Positions 26,528-35,380 of a stretch of DNA of 64,000 nt are shown here, one piece after another. Made by a program: the position numbers and the translations under genes. Position 1 is the stretch's first letter. Every line of letters starts with the position of its first letter. The stretch comes from CBDCBA01 sp965214125 (GTDB taxonomy: Bacteria; Planctomycetota; Phycisphaerae; Tepidisphaerales; Tepidisphaeraceae): NCBI GenBank assembly GCA_965214125.1, contig CBDCBA010000015.1, forward strand, positions 1 through 64,000, given 5' to 3'. The notes under the pieces were generated by a model. The model was not told where the DNA came from. It worked only from the letters and a program-made list of their open reading frames with translations, and made no database searches.

Positions 26528-27760
26528 ATGGCCCTGAACATCCTGCGCGGCCTCTTCGTGCTGCTGATGGCGGCGGTCGGGTACTCATTCGTCGTCGCCG
26601 ATCCCGAGACCGTCGGCGAGTTCCAGAGCGTCAACTGGCTCGCCCTGAGCGCCTCGCTCATCACGGCCACGGGGATGATCATCCTCGACATCGCCGCCGG
26701 CCGGCGCAAGCTGGTGGTCTTCAGCGCCATCGCCTTCGGCACGCTGATCGGGCTGGTCATCACCTACGCCCTGTCGCTCGGGGTGGCGTTGCTGATCAAC
26801 ACGTTCGTGCTGCCAGGCTCCGCCGACAACCCGGAGAACCGGGCGCTCATCAGCTTCACGACGCTGCTGATCGGGTGCGCGAGCTGCTACTTCGCCGTCA
26901 GCTTCATCCTGCAAACGAAGGACGATTTCCGGTTCATCATCCCCTACGTCGAGTTCCGCCGCGACGCCCGCGGGAGCCGTCCGGCGCTGCTGGACACAAG
27001 CGTGCTGGTCGATGGGCGCATCACCCCGATCCTGGAGGCGGGCTTCCTCGACGTGCGATTTGTCGTGCCGCAGTTCGTCATCCGCGAATTGCAGCGCCTG
27101 GCCGACAGCGGCGACGAGCACAAGCGCGCCCGAGGCCGGCGTGGCCTGGACGTGCTCGACGACCTGCGCCACCGCGCGGGGGCGGACGTGCGGATCTACG
27201 AGCCCCACGAGGATGCCCACGGCGGCTCCGTCGACGCCGAACCTGACAACGGGGAGGGGAGTCCGGGCGGGTTGCGAGTCGACGACCGGCTGGTGCGGCT
27301 GGCGGACGAGCTCGATGCCAAGCTCGTCACGCTCGACTTCAATCTGGCCAAGGTCGCCCGGCTGAGCGACGTGAGCGTGCTGAACTTCAACGATCTGGCC
27401 CTGGCGTTGCGGCCCGAAGCGCTGCCGGGCACGCCGCTGAGCGTGCAGGTCGAAAAGCCCGGCACCGGCGAGAACCAGGGCGTGGGCCACCTGCCCGACG
27501 GGACGATGATCGTCGTCGAGGGCGGCGCTGATCGCGTGGGCGGCACGGTGCAGGTGATCGTGCGCAACACCACCCAGACCGCCGCCGGCCGACTCATCTT
27601 CGCCAAGGTCATCAACGCCGAGGAGCCCGACGCTCGCGACGACGACGAGCCGCCCGCCCGCCGACGCCGACGACGCCTCCTTCCCAACCGCCGCCCCACC
27701 CCCCCCGCCGCCACCACCACCGACGGCGAACCGCAGCCGGCGTCCGAGCGCCCGTCGTAG
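26528..27760 (+). CDS. Membrane PIN-TRAM protein (YacL-like)
   Basis: This 410-aa protein has four N-terminal membrane helices (residues about 5-130), then a PIN-like nuclease domain (ALLDTSVLVDGRI, VPQFVIRELQRLADS, VDDRLVRLADELDAKLVTLDFNLAKVA), a TRAM RNA-binding domain (KPGTGENQGVGHLPDGTMIVVEGG ... GTVQVIVRNTTQT) and a Pro/Arg-rich tail. The layout matches B. subtilis YacL. The ATG at 26528 has GGGAGG 6 bp upstream. The tail after residue 365 is basic and low-complexity. Confidence 0.88.
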   Translation: MALNILRGLFVLLMAAVGYSFVVADPETVGEFQSVNWLALSASLITATGMIILDIAAGRRKLVVFSAIAFGTLIGLVITYALSLGVALLINTFVLPGSADNPENRALISFTTLLIGCASCYFAVSFILQTKDDFRFIIPYVEFRRDARGSRPALLDTSVLVDGRITPILEAGFLDVRFVVPQFVIRELQRLADSGDEHKRARGRRGLDVLDDLRHRAGADVRIYEPHEDAHGGSVDAEPDNGEGSPGGLRVDDRLVRLADELDAKLVTLDFNLAKVARLSDVSVLNFNDLALALRPEALPGTPLSVQVEKPGTGENQGVGHLPDGTMIVVEGGADRVGGTVQVIVRNTTQTAAGRLIFAKVINAEEPDARDDDEPPARRRRRRLLPNRRPTPPAATTTDGEPQPASERPS

Positions 27761-27768
27761 GCTCGGCC

Positions 27769-27840
27769 GTGATCGAGGCGTTGCGCGACCAAACGCGGGA
27801 TTTGCACGACCGCGTCGAGGCGAGCGGCTGGTGCCGACGT
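27769..27840 (+). pseudogene. Possible heme oxygenase N-terminal remnant
   Basis: A GTG at 27769, 8 bp after the PIN-TRAM stop, begins IEALRDQTRDLHDRVEASGW. This matches the first helix of biliverdin-producing heme oxygenases, including the His that ligates heme. After about 20 residues similarity is lost and the frame becomes Arg-rich. With the kinase remnant 100 bp downstream this looks like the left end of a deleted heme oxygenase-phytochrome locus. The match is short and judged by eye only. Confidence 0.4.
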
Positions 27841-27943
27841 GACGCGCGTTGCGTCGTACGGCCGCCTTCCCGCGAGAGGAGCCAAGTCGTTGCCAATGTG
27901 GAGATGATTGATGGCCGCCCCGTGACGATGGTCGGCGCCCAAC

Positions 27944-28240
27944 GCCCCGGTGGAGGTGCGCATCCCCCGCCCGCTGCCGACGCTGCGGTGCGACCGCGTG
28001 GGCACGCGGGCCCTGCTGCAAAACCTGCTCTCCAACGCCGCGAAGTACCGGCGCGACGACCACCCGGCCGGCGAGCGACCGCAAGTCCAGGTGACGTGGC
28101 GCGAGCCCGACGACGGCGGGCCGATCGAGGTCTCGGTGGCCGACAACGGCATCGGCATCAAGCCGCGCTACCACGATCGGATCTTCCAGATCATCAAGCG
28201 CTTCTATGCCGCGATCCGCCCCAAGTTGCCCGCAACCTGA
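27944..28240 (+). pseudogene. Truncated histidine-kinase ATPase remnant (phytochrome-type)
   Basis: The frame carries the start of a HATPase_c domain: VRIPRPLPTLRCDRV, LLQNLLSNAAKY (N-box), VADNGIGIKPRYHDRIFQIIKRF (G1 box), then a stop at 28240. The G2 box and C-terminus are absent, as are the dimerisation and sensor domains; an in-frame stop lies upstream at 27923. The sequence around LPTLRCDRV and RYHDRIFQI resembles kinases of bacteriophytochrome type. It cannot be a working kinase. Confidence 0.65.
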
Positions 28241-28427
28241 CCCGGCGGACGGACCTTCCACGTCGTGCCCACATCACATCCACACGCAGCCGGACCAGTA
28301 TTTTTCGCGACGCGGCTTGGAACCTCACGAGTGACCTTCAGCAGTCGCGGCCACGCGAGGTTCGCCTTGCCGGGGCTGCCCGCGGCGCGTGGCGAGCGGT
28401 GGTGGGAATTTGTAAACTTTGCGCGAC

Positions 28428-28447
28428 GGGCCCGATGGATCGGGCCC
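28428..28447. promoter_or_regulatory. Palindrome upstream of hybrid kinase
   Basis: Two perfect 9-nt arms (GGGCCCGAT / ATCGGGCCC) separated by GG lie 74 bp upstream of the kinase ATG. It could be an operator or a terminator for the decayed genes upstream; it has no T-tract. Confidence 0.3.
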
Positions 28448-28520
28448 CCGTCCGACCGCGGCGCAGGAAGCGTCAACCCCCAGGTCGGCACGGCATGCAC
28501 GGGCACCCGTTGGATTGGTC

Positions 28521-31349
28521 ATGCAAGCGCGAGCACACTCGGACCCGGTCGACGCTGTGGAACCGTCGGTGGTTGAACCGACCCCGTTGCGGCGGGTCGT
28601 CATCGCCGACGATAACCCGGACGATCGGGCGCTGATCCGTCGCACGCTGCGGCAGGCAGTCGCGACACGCTTGGACATCCGCGAGGCCGAAGATGGCGAG
28701 GCAACGCTCGTCCTGCTGGCCGACGCCATGCCGGACTGTCTACTGCTGGACATGCGCCTGCCCGACATGACGGGGATGGAGGTGCTGGCCGAGCTCCGCC
28801 GGCGCGGGGGCGGAGAGATGCCCTGCCCCGTCGTGATCCTCACCGGCTCCGGCGAAGACCAACGCCCGCGTGACGTGCTGCGGGCGGGCGCGCAGGATTA
28901 CATTGCCAAGGAGTGGCTGCGTCCCACGCTGCTGCTGCGCGTGGCCGAGAACGCGATCGAACGCTTCGCCCTCGACGCCCGCGACCGCGAACGAGCCGCG
29001 ACGCTGGCGCGGAGCGAGGCGATGCTCCGCGACACGCTCGACGCGATCGGCACCTACGTCGGCGTGCTCGAGGTCGATGGGCGTATCACCCACGTCAACC
29101 GCTTGGCGCTGAAGGTGGCCGGGGTCGAGCCCGAGGAGGTCGTGGGGGTTCCCTTTACCCAAGCGCCGTGGTGGAGTCACAGCGAGCGTGCCCGTCGCTG
29201 CGTGACCGCGGCCATCGCCGAGGCCGCCGCCGGTCATGTGGCGCAGGTGGAGACGACTTACCTCGGCTCCGGCGGCCGCCCCGGCGTGGTCGACTTCCGC
29301 GCCGCCCCCATGCGCGACGAGACAGGCCAGATCGTCCGGCTAATCGTCAGTGGCGTCGACGTGACCGCCCGCGTCAACGCCGAACGCCAACGCCGCGTTG
29401 CCCTGGAATCCTCCGGCATGGGGGTCTGGGAATTGGACCTGGAGCACAATGCAATTTCTTGGGACGCACGCTGTCGCGACCTGTTCGGCCTGGGATGGGA
29501 CGATCTGACGCTCGAGGAGGCGGTACGCCCCATCCACCCCGACGATCTCGCGCGGGTCGAGACCGCCATTCGCGCCGCCACAGACCCCGAGGGCGACGGC
29601 AGATATGAGGCCGAGTACCGCGTGGTGGCACGTGAGGGCGAGCCGCCCACGTGGATTCGCGCCGTCGGCCGATGCCTGTTTCGCGAAGGCAACCATGGCG
29701 ACCGCGAGACCAGCCGCGTGCCCGATCGGCTGACGGGGGTGATGATGGACGTCACCAAGCGCCGCGAGACCGAGGAGGCCGCCCAACGCGCCAACGCCGC
29801 AATCCTCGACAGCGAGCGTAACCTTCGCGCGATCACCGGCAACGTGCCGGACATCATCGCCCGCTTCGACCGCGAGCTACGCCACGTCTTCGTCAACGAC
29901 GCGATCCGAAAGACCACCGGCATCGCCCCCGCCGAGATGCTCGGCCGCAGCAACCGCGAACTGGGCATGCCGGCGGACATGTGCAACGAGTGGGAGCCAA
30001 GCGTGCGGGCCGCCTTCGAGCGGGGCGAGCCGCAGTCGTGCGAGTTCACGTTCGCTGCGCCCGAGGGGGAACGGCATTTCGAGTCGCGAATCGTCCCCGA
30101 GTTCGGCGCCAACGGCGTGGTCGCGACCGTGCTGGGCATCACACGCGATGTGACGCATCGCAAGCGGATGGAGCAGCAACTGCGTGACTCGATGGAGGAG
30201 GCCGAACGCGCCAGCGCCGCCAAGGACCAGTTCCTGGCGGTGCTCAGCCACGAGTTGCGGACCCCGCTGACGCCGGTGTTGGCCGCCGCGGGCGAACTGG
30301 CGGGTCGCCGCGACCTGCCCAAAACGGTGCGCGAGGACTTGGCGATGATCCGCCGCAACGTCCAGCTCGAGGCGCGGCTGATGGACGACTTGCTCGATTT
30401 GACGCGCGTGTCACGCGGCAAGCTCGAGTTGAACTTCGGCACCGTCGACGCCCACGAGAAGGCCGAGCGGGTGATGGAGATGGTCAGCGCCGAGGCCGAG
30501 AGCAAGCAGGTCACGCTGACGCTTGAGGCCGAGGCCGAGCACGCGGTTGTGTTGGCCGACGCCGCGCGACTACAGCAGATCCTGTGGAACCTGGTGAAGA
30601 ACGCCGTCAAGTTCACCCCGCCTGGCGGCACGGTCTGGATCCGCACCACCAACCGGCGCGGCGGCGGCGCCGACGATCGGCTTCGCGTTGAGGTCCGCGA
30701 CACCGGCACGGGCATCGACGCCGCCCTGCTGCCGCGCATCTTCGACGCCTTCGAGCAAGGCGGCGACGCCGTCACGCGGCAGTTCGGCGGGCTGGGGCTC
30801 GGGCTGGCCATCTGTAAGGTGCTCGTCGAGGCCCACGGCGGCACGATCAACGCCCGCAGCGGCGGGCGCGGCAAGGGGGCGCATTTCCTCGTCGAACTGC
30901 CCATTGCCGCCCCGCCCGAACGGCCGGGCGCGGACGTCGAGCTCGCGCCCGGCCGCGACGGCTCCCGTTTGCACGTGCTGCTGGTCGAGGATCACCTCGA
31001 CACCGCCCGCATCACCTCCCGCCTGCTCCGCCGCCGCGGTATGACCGTCCGAACGGCCGACAGCGTCGCCGGCGCGCTCCGCCGCGTTGGGGCCGAACGC
31101 TTCGACGTCATCGTCAGCGACCTGGGCCTGCCCGACGGCAGCGGCCACGACTTTCTCCGCGAGGCCCGCGCCGCCGGCCTGACGACGCCGGCCATCGTCG
31201 TCAGCGGCTTCGGCACCGAACGCGACCGCGCCCAAAGCCGCGAGGTCGGTTTCTGCGAGCACCTGACCAAGCCCATCGACTTCGACCACCTCGTCGCCGC
31301 CATCCGCCGCGTCGCCGCACCGCCGCTCGCCGTCGCCACGGTCGGCTAA
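28521..31349 (+). CDS. Hybrid histidine kinase, REC-PAS-PAS-PAS-HisKA-HATPase-REC
   Basis: This 942-aa soluble hybrid sensor kinase begins with a receiver domain (VVIADDNPDDRALIRRTL; phospho-acceptor Asp 77 in LLLDMRLPD). Three PAS-like domains follow (about 165-290, 295-420 and 435-560), then HisKA with His 577 in FLAVLSHELRTPLTP, a HATPase with VRDTGTGID and GGLGLGLAICKVLVEAHGG, and a C-terminal receiver with Asp 867 in VIVSDLGLPDG. No membrane segment is seen. The ATG at 28521 is chosen; the frame is open to 28419. A receiver-first protein just after a phytochrome-type remnant may be the surviving partner of a lost photoreceptor. Confidence 0.9.
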   Translation: MQARAHSDPVDAVEPSVVEPTPLRRVVIADDNPDDRALIRRTLRQAVATRLDIREAEDGEATLVLLADAMPDCLLLDMRLPDMTGMEVLAELRRRGGGEMPCPVVILTGSGEDQRPRDVLRAGAQDYIAKEWLRPTLLLRVAENAIERFALDARDRERAATLARSEAMLRDTLDAIGTYVGVLEVDGRITHVNRLALKVAGVEPEEVVGVPFTQAPWWSHSERARRCVTAAIAEAAAGHVAQVETTYLGSGGRPGVVDFRAAPMRDETGQIVRLIVSGVDVTARVNAERQRRVALESSGMGVWELDLEHNAISWDARCRDLFGLGWDDLTLEEAVRPIHPDDLARVETAIRAATDPEGDGRYEAEYRVVAREGEPPTWIRAVGRCLFREGNHGDRETSRVPDRLTGVMMDVTKRRETEEAAQRANAAILDSERNLRAITGNVPDIIARFDRELRHVFVNDAIRKTTGIAPAEMLGRSNRELGMPADMCNEWEPSVRAAFERGEPQSCEFTFAAPEGERHFESRIVPEFGANGVVATVLGITRDVTHRKRMEQQLRDSMEEAERASAAKDQFLAVLSHELRTPLTPVLAAAGELAGRRDLPKTVREDLAMIRRNVQLEARLMDDLLDLTRVSRGKLELNFGTVDAHEKAERVMEMVSAEAESKQVTLTLEAEAEHAVVLADAARLQQILWNLVKNAVKFTPPGGTVWIRTTNRRGGGADDRLRVEVRDTGTGIDAALLPRIFDAFEQGGDAVTRQFGGLGLGLAICKVLVEAHGGTINARSGGRGKGAHFLVELPIAAPPERPGADVELAPGRDGSRLHVLLVEDHLDTARITSRLLRRRGMTVRTADSVAGALRRVGAERFDVIVSDLGLPDGSGHDFLREARAAGLTTPAIVVSGFGTERDRAQSREVGFCEHLTKPIDFDHLVAAIRRVAAPPLAVATVG

Positions 31350-31777
31350 AGCGGGTCGCACAACGGTTGCTCGTGTCGCTCCGGTGTGGACCGGCTACGA
31401 GAGCGGTTGAACTTCGTTCACAGCGACTCTGGGGTAGCCGCGGAGCTTGCTCCGCGTGTCGGGGTCGTGTGAACGCCCGCGCGGAGCAAGCTCCGCGGCT
31501 ACCCCAGACGCTACGGATTCGCTCCAACCGCTCGAAAACCGGAGCACACGCGAGCAAGCATCGTGCAAGCTGCTCTCACACCGGAGCGGGTTCGGGCGAG
31601 CGCGCAGTGACCTCCGCCCGGTGAAACGGTTCCTGGACGCCGATGCTCCCGGTGCCGCGCTGTCGCGCCCTGCCGACACCTTCGCCACCACATCTTGGGG
31701 TCGGTAGCCTACGCCGGTGCAATGCACCGTGTTGCGGTGCGATATGTCTCAACCCGCCGTTCCGCGAAGCCGCCGCC
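31350..31777. other. Intergenic region with large imperfect inverted repeat
   Basis: No gene was found in these 428 bp. At the centre is a perfect REPIN-like hairpin (31429-31507). Its flanks (about 31365-31428 and 31508-31575) also show partial inverted similarity, including AGCGGTTG on both sides, so the whole 200 bp may fold or derive from one element. Close to the next gene, GGTGCAATGCACC and TTGCGGTGCG near 31716-31740 could be an operator. Confidence 0.5.
31429..31507. repeat. REPIN-like nested hairpin 5 (GTAG-capped)
   Basis: Arms 31429-31456 and 31480-31507 are perfect 28-nt inverted repeats with a 23-nt loop. Each is GTAG plus a CCGCGGAGC-TT-GCTCCGCG mini-hairpin. Confidence 0.85.
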
Positions 31778-32017
31778 ATGCCCGAGTCCCTTCCCCCACC
31801 GTCATCGGCCGATCGGCCCCCGCGCAAGCGGGCCGTGCGGCGGCGCAAGGTCGTCACGACCGTCAACCTCGAGCCGACCGTGCGCGCGTACCTCGACGTG
31901 CTGATGGCCCGGCACGACCGCGACCGCTCGTACCTCGTCAACGCCCTGATCAAGCAGCACATGCGCAACGAGTCGGCCGCCGATCTGCCGGCCCAATTCC
32001 CGCCGCAGGCCGACTAG
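31778..32017 (+). CDS. Small basic RHH-like protein
   Basis: This 79-aa protein has a Pro/Arg-rich N-terminus (RPPRKRAVRRRKVVTT) followed by VNLEPTVRAYLDVLMARHDRDRSYLVNALIKQHM, a strand-helix-helix pattern like ribbon-helix-helix DNA-binding proteins. It lies 10 bp upstream of the replication initiator, so it may act as copy-control or auto-repressor of the cassette. The ATG at 31778 is chosen; the frame is open to 31643. Family assignment is tentative. Confidence 0.6.
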   Translation: MPESLPPPSSADRPPRKRAVRRRKVVTTVNLEPTVRAYLDVLMARHDRDRSYLVNALIKQHMRNESAADLPAQFPPQAD

Positions 32018-32838
32018 CTCGACGCCGATGCCGCAGCGCGCGACGCCAGCCCTCTCCCCCGCCGCCGGCCACGAGGCCGCAGCGGACGGGCGCGCGCCCC
32101 ACCACCAGCCCCACCAGCACAAGTTCGCCGGGTTTCGCCCGCTCGACGCGAACTACATCTACACGCCCAACCAGTTCTTCGAGGTCTGCCTGCCCCGCCA
32201 CTCGCGCGGCTGCGTGCGACTCGTCGCCTACCTGCTGCGGCGGACGCTCGGCTGGCTCGGGCCCGACGGCCGGCCGATCGAGCAGAAGATCGCCGTGACC
32301 TGGCGCGAGCTCATCGCCGACGCCGGCATCAGCCGCGGCGCCATCGCCAAGGCGGTCGACGAAGCAACGGCGGCGCGGTTCATCAAGATCGTCACGAAAG
32401 GGCGCAGCAAGGCCGCCGGCACAAGCGCCCAAACCGCCCGCTACGAGCTGCGCTGGGACGACTCGGGCCAGTGGCACGACGATCCCGCGACTTCCGCGGC
32501 TTCTTCACCGGCGAGGGGCGGCGCTCGCCGATTCCCGACGACTACTTCGACCAGGTCGTGCGCGACGAACCGCTCGCGACGGCGCGCGTGGTCGGCATCG
32601 TGCTGCGGCAGACGATCGGCTACCAGAACCAGTTCGGCGGGCGTCGGCAGCAGGCGAAGCTGTCGTTCAGCGACCTGCAACGCCGCTGCGGCATCGCCGA
32701 CCGCAAGACGCTTTGCAAGAGCGTTCACAGCGCCCTCGACGCCGGCTATATCCGGCTCGCGCAAGCCGGCACGTTCGACCCCGACGCGGGCAAGACCAGC
32801 GCCGCCGCCGAGTACGGCGTGCGGTGGATCAGCGACCA

Positions 32839-33000
32839 CGGTTCAGAAACCCCACCGGCCAACCCAACGTCGTCGGTTCAGAAAACCCACCGGCGTGTCG
32901 CGGCGTGTCGGTTCAAAAATCCCACCGCGGCAACGGTTCAGAACCCCGACCGGCGACGGTTCAGAAAGCCCACCGGCGACGGTTCAATCGCCCCACCGCC
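32839..33000. repeat. Six iterons inside the initiator gene
   Basis: Six degenerate 21-bp direct repeats start at 32839, 32874, 32909, 32934, 32957 and 32980. The pattern is CGGTTCAGAA, two or three variable bases, then CCACCGGC. Start spacings are 35, 35, 25, 23 and 23 bp, close to whole helical turns for some pairs. They lie in the coding sequence of the initiator between its DNA-binding and C-terminal parts, the same placement as lambda ori inside gene O. Confidence 0.8.
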
Positions 33001-33003
33001 CCC

Positions 33004-33046
33004 ACATAAGGAAGAAAAGACACCTTCAAAACACACTTGCAAACAA
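33004..33046. other. A-rich stretch next to iterons, candidate origin unwinding region
   Basis: Directly after the sixth iteron, 43 bp contain only 15 G/C bases in a sequence that is otherwise strongly G+C-rich, with most A on the plus strand. Iterons followed by an easily melted stretch is the layout of iteron-type origins. Origin function is an inference. Confidence 0.6.
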
Positions 33047-33868
33047 CCCGACGCCGCGGTTGCTGTCGAGGCGATGCTTCGCGAGGTTGGGTTCGACGCC
33101 AGGGTCGCCGCGACGGTGGCGAAGTCGACGGAGGAGCAGGTTGTTCGCCGGCAGATCGCGTGGCTGCCGAGGCGGTCGGCGACGCGCAACCGGCTGGGCC
33201 TGCTCCGCCGCGCGATTGCCGAAGACTGGGCCGAGCCAACGGCGGCGGTCGAGGAGCAGTCATCGGCGGCGGACGCGGCGCGGGGGTTCTACGCCGGGCT
33301 GTCGGGCAACGACGCCGGCACGGTCGCCGAGCCGACGGCCACCGATCTGCGCGCCGCCGACCGCCTGCTGGCCGCCCTGCCGTCGGGCGACGCCGAAGCG
33401 ATCGGCCGAGCGTTTGGAGCGAGCGTGCGTCACGCGCGGCAGGCGTCGCCGGGCCCGGCCGCCCCGCCGTCGCTGGCATCGGCGACGCGGATGTACGGCG
33501 ACCGCTTCGTCGCCGACCGCCGCGCGCGGCATCAGGCCGAGGCGAGTCGATCCGAAGACGATCGCCGCGCCGACCATCAACGCCAACACGCCGCGGCTTA
33601 TCACGCCTACCTGCTTGCCCAGGAGCGTCGCCTGCAAGCCGAGCGTCCCGACGACTGGCGGCATTTCGAGGAGTGGCGGCAACGCCAGCGGGATCGCTAC
33701 GCCGCCGCCCCGGCCTCGGCGCGCGACGCCCTGCTCGCCGCGTGGGCCACCGACGCGCAGCGGCACGACGACCTGATCGCCTTCTTTCGCGGGGAAATCA
33801 ACGACTTCTGGGCGTGGGACAGCAGGGTGAACGCGAGCCCGTTCACCGGATGAACACTTCAACACGTT

Positions 33869-33954
33869 GCGGTAGCTGCGGGGCTACGGCCCGCAGACTG
33901 TCTGCTTCAATAGTCCGCGACCAGAACTGCGGGCCGTAGCCCCGCAGCTACCGC
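33869..33954. repeat. REPIN-like nested hairpin 6 (GTAG-capped)
   Basis: Arms 33869-33896 and 33927-33954 are perfect 28-nt inverted repeats with a 30-nt loop. Each arm is GTAG plus a CTGCGGG...CCCGCAG mini-hairpin. It lies 15 bp after the initiator stop. Confidence 0.85.
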
Positions 33955-34014
33955 GAAGGGGTGATCTGCTACGACGCTCAAGCGCATCAGCAGCGTGCGA
34001 CCAGACCGCTGAAC

Positions 34015-34032
34015 CAGTGTGGCTCCACACTG
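34015..34032. promoter_or_regulatory. Candidate partition site 1 (GTGTG-N4-CACAC)
   Basis: A perfect palindrome with arms CAGTGTGG and CCACACTG around CT contains GTGTGGCTCCACAC. The same half-sites recur at 34097-34110 and 36002-36015, around the par genes. Confidence 0.5.
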
Positions 34033-34091
34033 CCATAGCAGTTCCCACGTTGTCTGTGTCGCCGCCAGCGAGGTGAAACGGTCCGCCACAG

Positions 34092-34115
34092 TGGGAGTGT
34101 GCCGGCACACTCCCA
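34092..34115. promoter_or_regulatory. Candidate partition site 2, 24-bp perfect palindrome
   Basis: This uninterrupted 24-bp palindrome is centred on GCCGGC and contains GTGTGCCGGCACAC. It lies about 300 bp upstream of parA and is a candidate centromere (parS) or parA operator. Confidence 0.55.
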
Positions 34116-34411
34116 TGCTGCTTGGGTGGACTGCAAGCCAGCGGTGACGCCGGCGGAGCGGGACGCATCTGCTGCGCTGGACCGTTGTAGCGTCGGAACG
34201 GGGCGACGCTGCAACGCTCTCGCCGCCCGCTGTATCGCTGCTGGAGCGGTGCGCACGCAGGCCACTATCCCGCAGAACCCGTGCAGCGCTACCCCGGCCG
34301 AACTGCGTAACCGCGTGCCACTCTGAAGTGATGGCGTTGGAGTGCTGGGCCGCATTGGTCCGATACTTCGAGAGACGCACGCCACCCGGCCCGCATGGAG
34401 GCACACCACCC

Positions 34412-35380
34412 ATGAAGCTCGCCCGCACCCAGATCATCACGCTCGCCAACCAGAAGGGGGGCTGCGGCAAAAGCACCACGGCCATCTCCGTCGCGGCGGC
34501 CTTCGCCAAGCTCGGGTACTCGGCCTGCCTGGTCGACACCGACCCGCAGTGCAACTCCACCGATCACCTCGGCCTCGACCGCGACGCCCACGCGGCGGCG
34601 GGGGGGCTGAGCCTGGCCGACATCTTCCTCGGCGACGTCCCCGCGAGCGAGGTCGAGGTCTTCCTGCCGCCGACGCTGAACGAGGGCGAGCAGGTGGCCT
34701 TCGGCGAGCGTGGGATTCGGCCGTCGCTCGTGCCGGGCAACCGCGGGCTGGGGACGGTCGAGAAGCGCCTTGAAGCCGAGATGGCCGCCAACGGCGTGTC
34801 GTCGCTCGACGCCGACGAAGTGCGCGACGGCCACCGCAAGCGGCTGGCGCGCTCGCTCGACACCCTGCGCGGCCGGCACGATTTCGTCGTGATCGACACC
34901 CCGCCCGAACTCGGGTTCCTGATGACCACCTCCCTCATCGCCGCCGACTGGCTGATGATCCCGACCTTCCCCAGCGGCTACGACATGAAGGGCTTGGTCG
35001 ACCTCGCGCGCACGGCCGAGAAGGTGCGGCAGCGGTTCAACCCGAAGCTCGAACTGCTCGGCGTCTTGCTGGGCAACTTCAACCACGTCGCCAAGCTCGA
35101 CCGCGAGCTCTACCAACGCCTCGGCGACACCTACGGCGAGGGCGTGATGTTCGGCACCACGGTGAACACGAGCGTCCGCCACCGCGAGGCGACCGTCTAC
35201 AACCGCACGATTTTTGAGCACGCCCCGGACCAGCCGGCGAGCAAGCAGTTTTTGAAGGTGGCCCAGGAATTGATCGAGCGCATCGAGTCGTGGGAGGCCG
35301 AGCGCGCTGGGGTAGGGGCGGGGGGGCTGACCATCGAGCCGGCGACCGCCACAAACCAGAAGGAGGCCCTCTGTGCCTGA
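34412..35380 (+). CDS. parA: ParA family partition ATPase
   Basis: This 322-aa deviant Walker-type ATPase moves replicon copies by ATP-dependent binding to the nucleoid. The Walker A box is QKGGCGKSTT at residues about 13-22; the switch regions CLVDTDPQCNSTDHL and VVIDTPPELG are present. It lacks an N-terminal winged helix, as in type Ib ParA or chromosomal Soj. A family-atypical insert (residues about 70-140) separates these boxes. The ATG at 34412 has GGAGG 10 bp upstream. It overlaps the next gene by 8 bp. Confidence 0.92.
   Translation: MKLARTQIITLANQKGGCGKSTTAISVAAAFAKLGYSACLVDTDPQCNSTDHLGLDRDAHAAAGGLSLADIFLGDVPASEVEVFLPPTLNEGEQVAFGERGIRPSLVPGNRGLGTVEKRLEAEMAANGVSSLDADEVRDGHRKRLARSLDTLRGRHDFVVIDTPPELGFLMTTSLIAADWLMIPTFPSGYDMKGLVDLARTAEKVRQRFNPKLELLGVLLGNFNHVAKLDRELYQRLGDTYGEGVMFGTTVNTSVRHREATVYNRTIFEHAPDQPASKQFLKVAQELIERIESWEAERAGVGAGGLTIEPATATNQKEALCA

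Larger units (their letters stand above)
32028..33853 (+). pseudogene. Plasmid/phage-type replication initiator, two winged-helix domains, one frameshift
   Basis: The first frame (ATG 32028) encodes a domain with GFRPLDANYIYTPNQFFEVCL, VAYLLRRTLGW, VTWRELIADAGISRGAIAKAVD and ARYELRW. The next frame, from about 32471 to the stop at 33853, encodes a second copy of the same layout: FRGFFTGEGRRSPIPDDYFDQVV, GIVLRQTIGY, LSFSDLQRRCGIADRKTLCKSVHS and AAEYGVRW. One missing base near 32470-32485 separates them, and the first frame then stays open to 33776 with no protein-like content. After an iteron-encoded linker, the C-terminal half has VVRRQIAWLPRRSATRNRLGLLRRAIAEDW and long helices. Two winged helices with iterons resembles theta-plasmid or lambda-O initiators. 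If the frameshift is real the initiator is dead. Confidence 0.72.
33854..34411. other. Intergenic region with hairpin and palindromes upstream of parA
   Basis: No gene was found in this 558-bp gap. It holds a REPIN-like hairpin (33869-33954), an 18-bp palindrome (34015-34032), a 24-bp perfect palindrome (34092-34115) and an imperfect hairpin near 34183-34216 (AGCGTC/GACGCT core). The palindromes are described separately as candidate partition sites. Confidence 0.5.

Noticed and set aside
32839..33000. CRISPR-like spaced repeats
   Set aside because: Repeats are degenerate, spacers are only 2-14 bp, and the array lies inside a coding frame; iterons explain it better.
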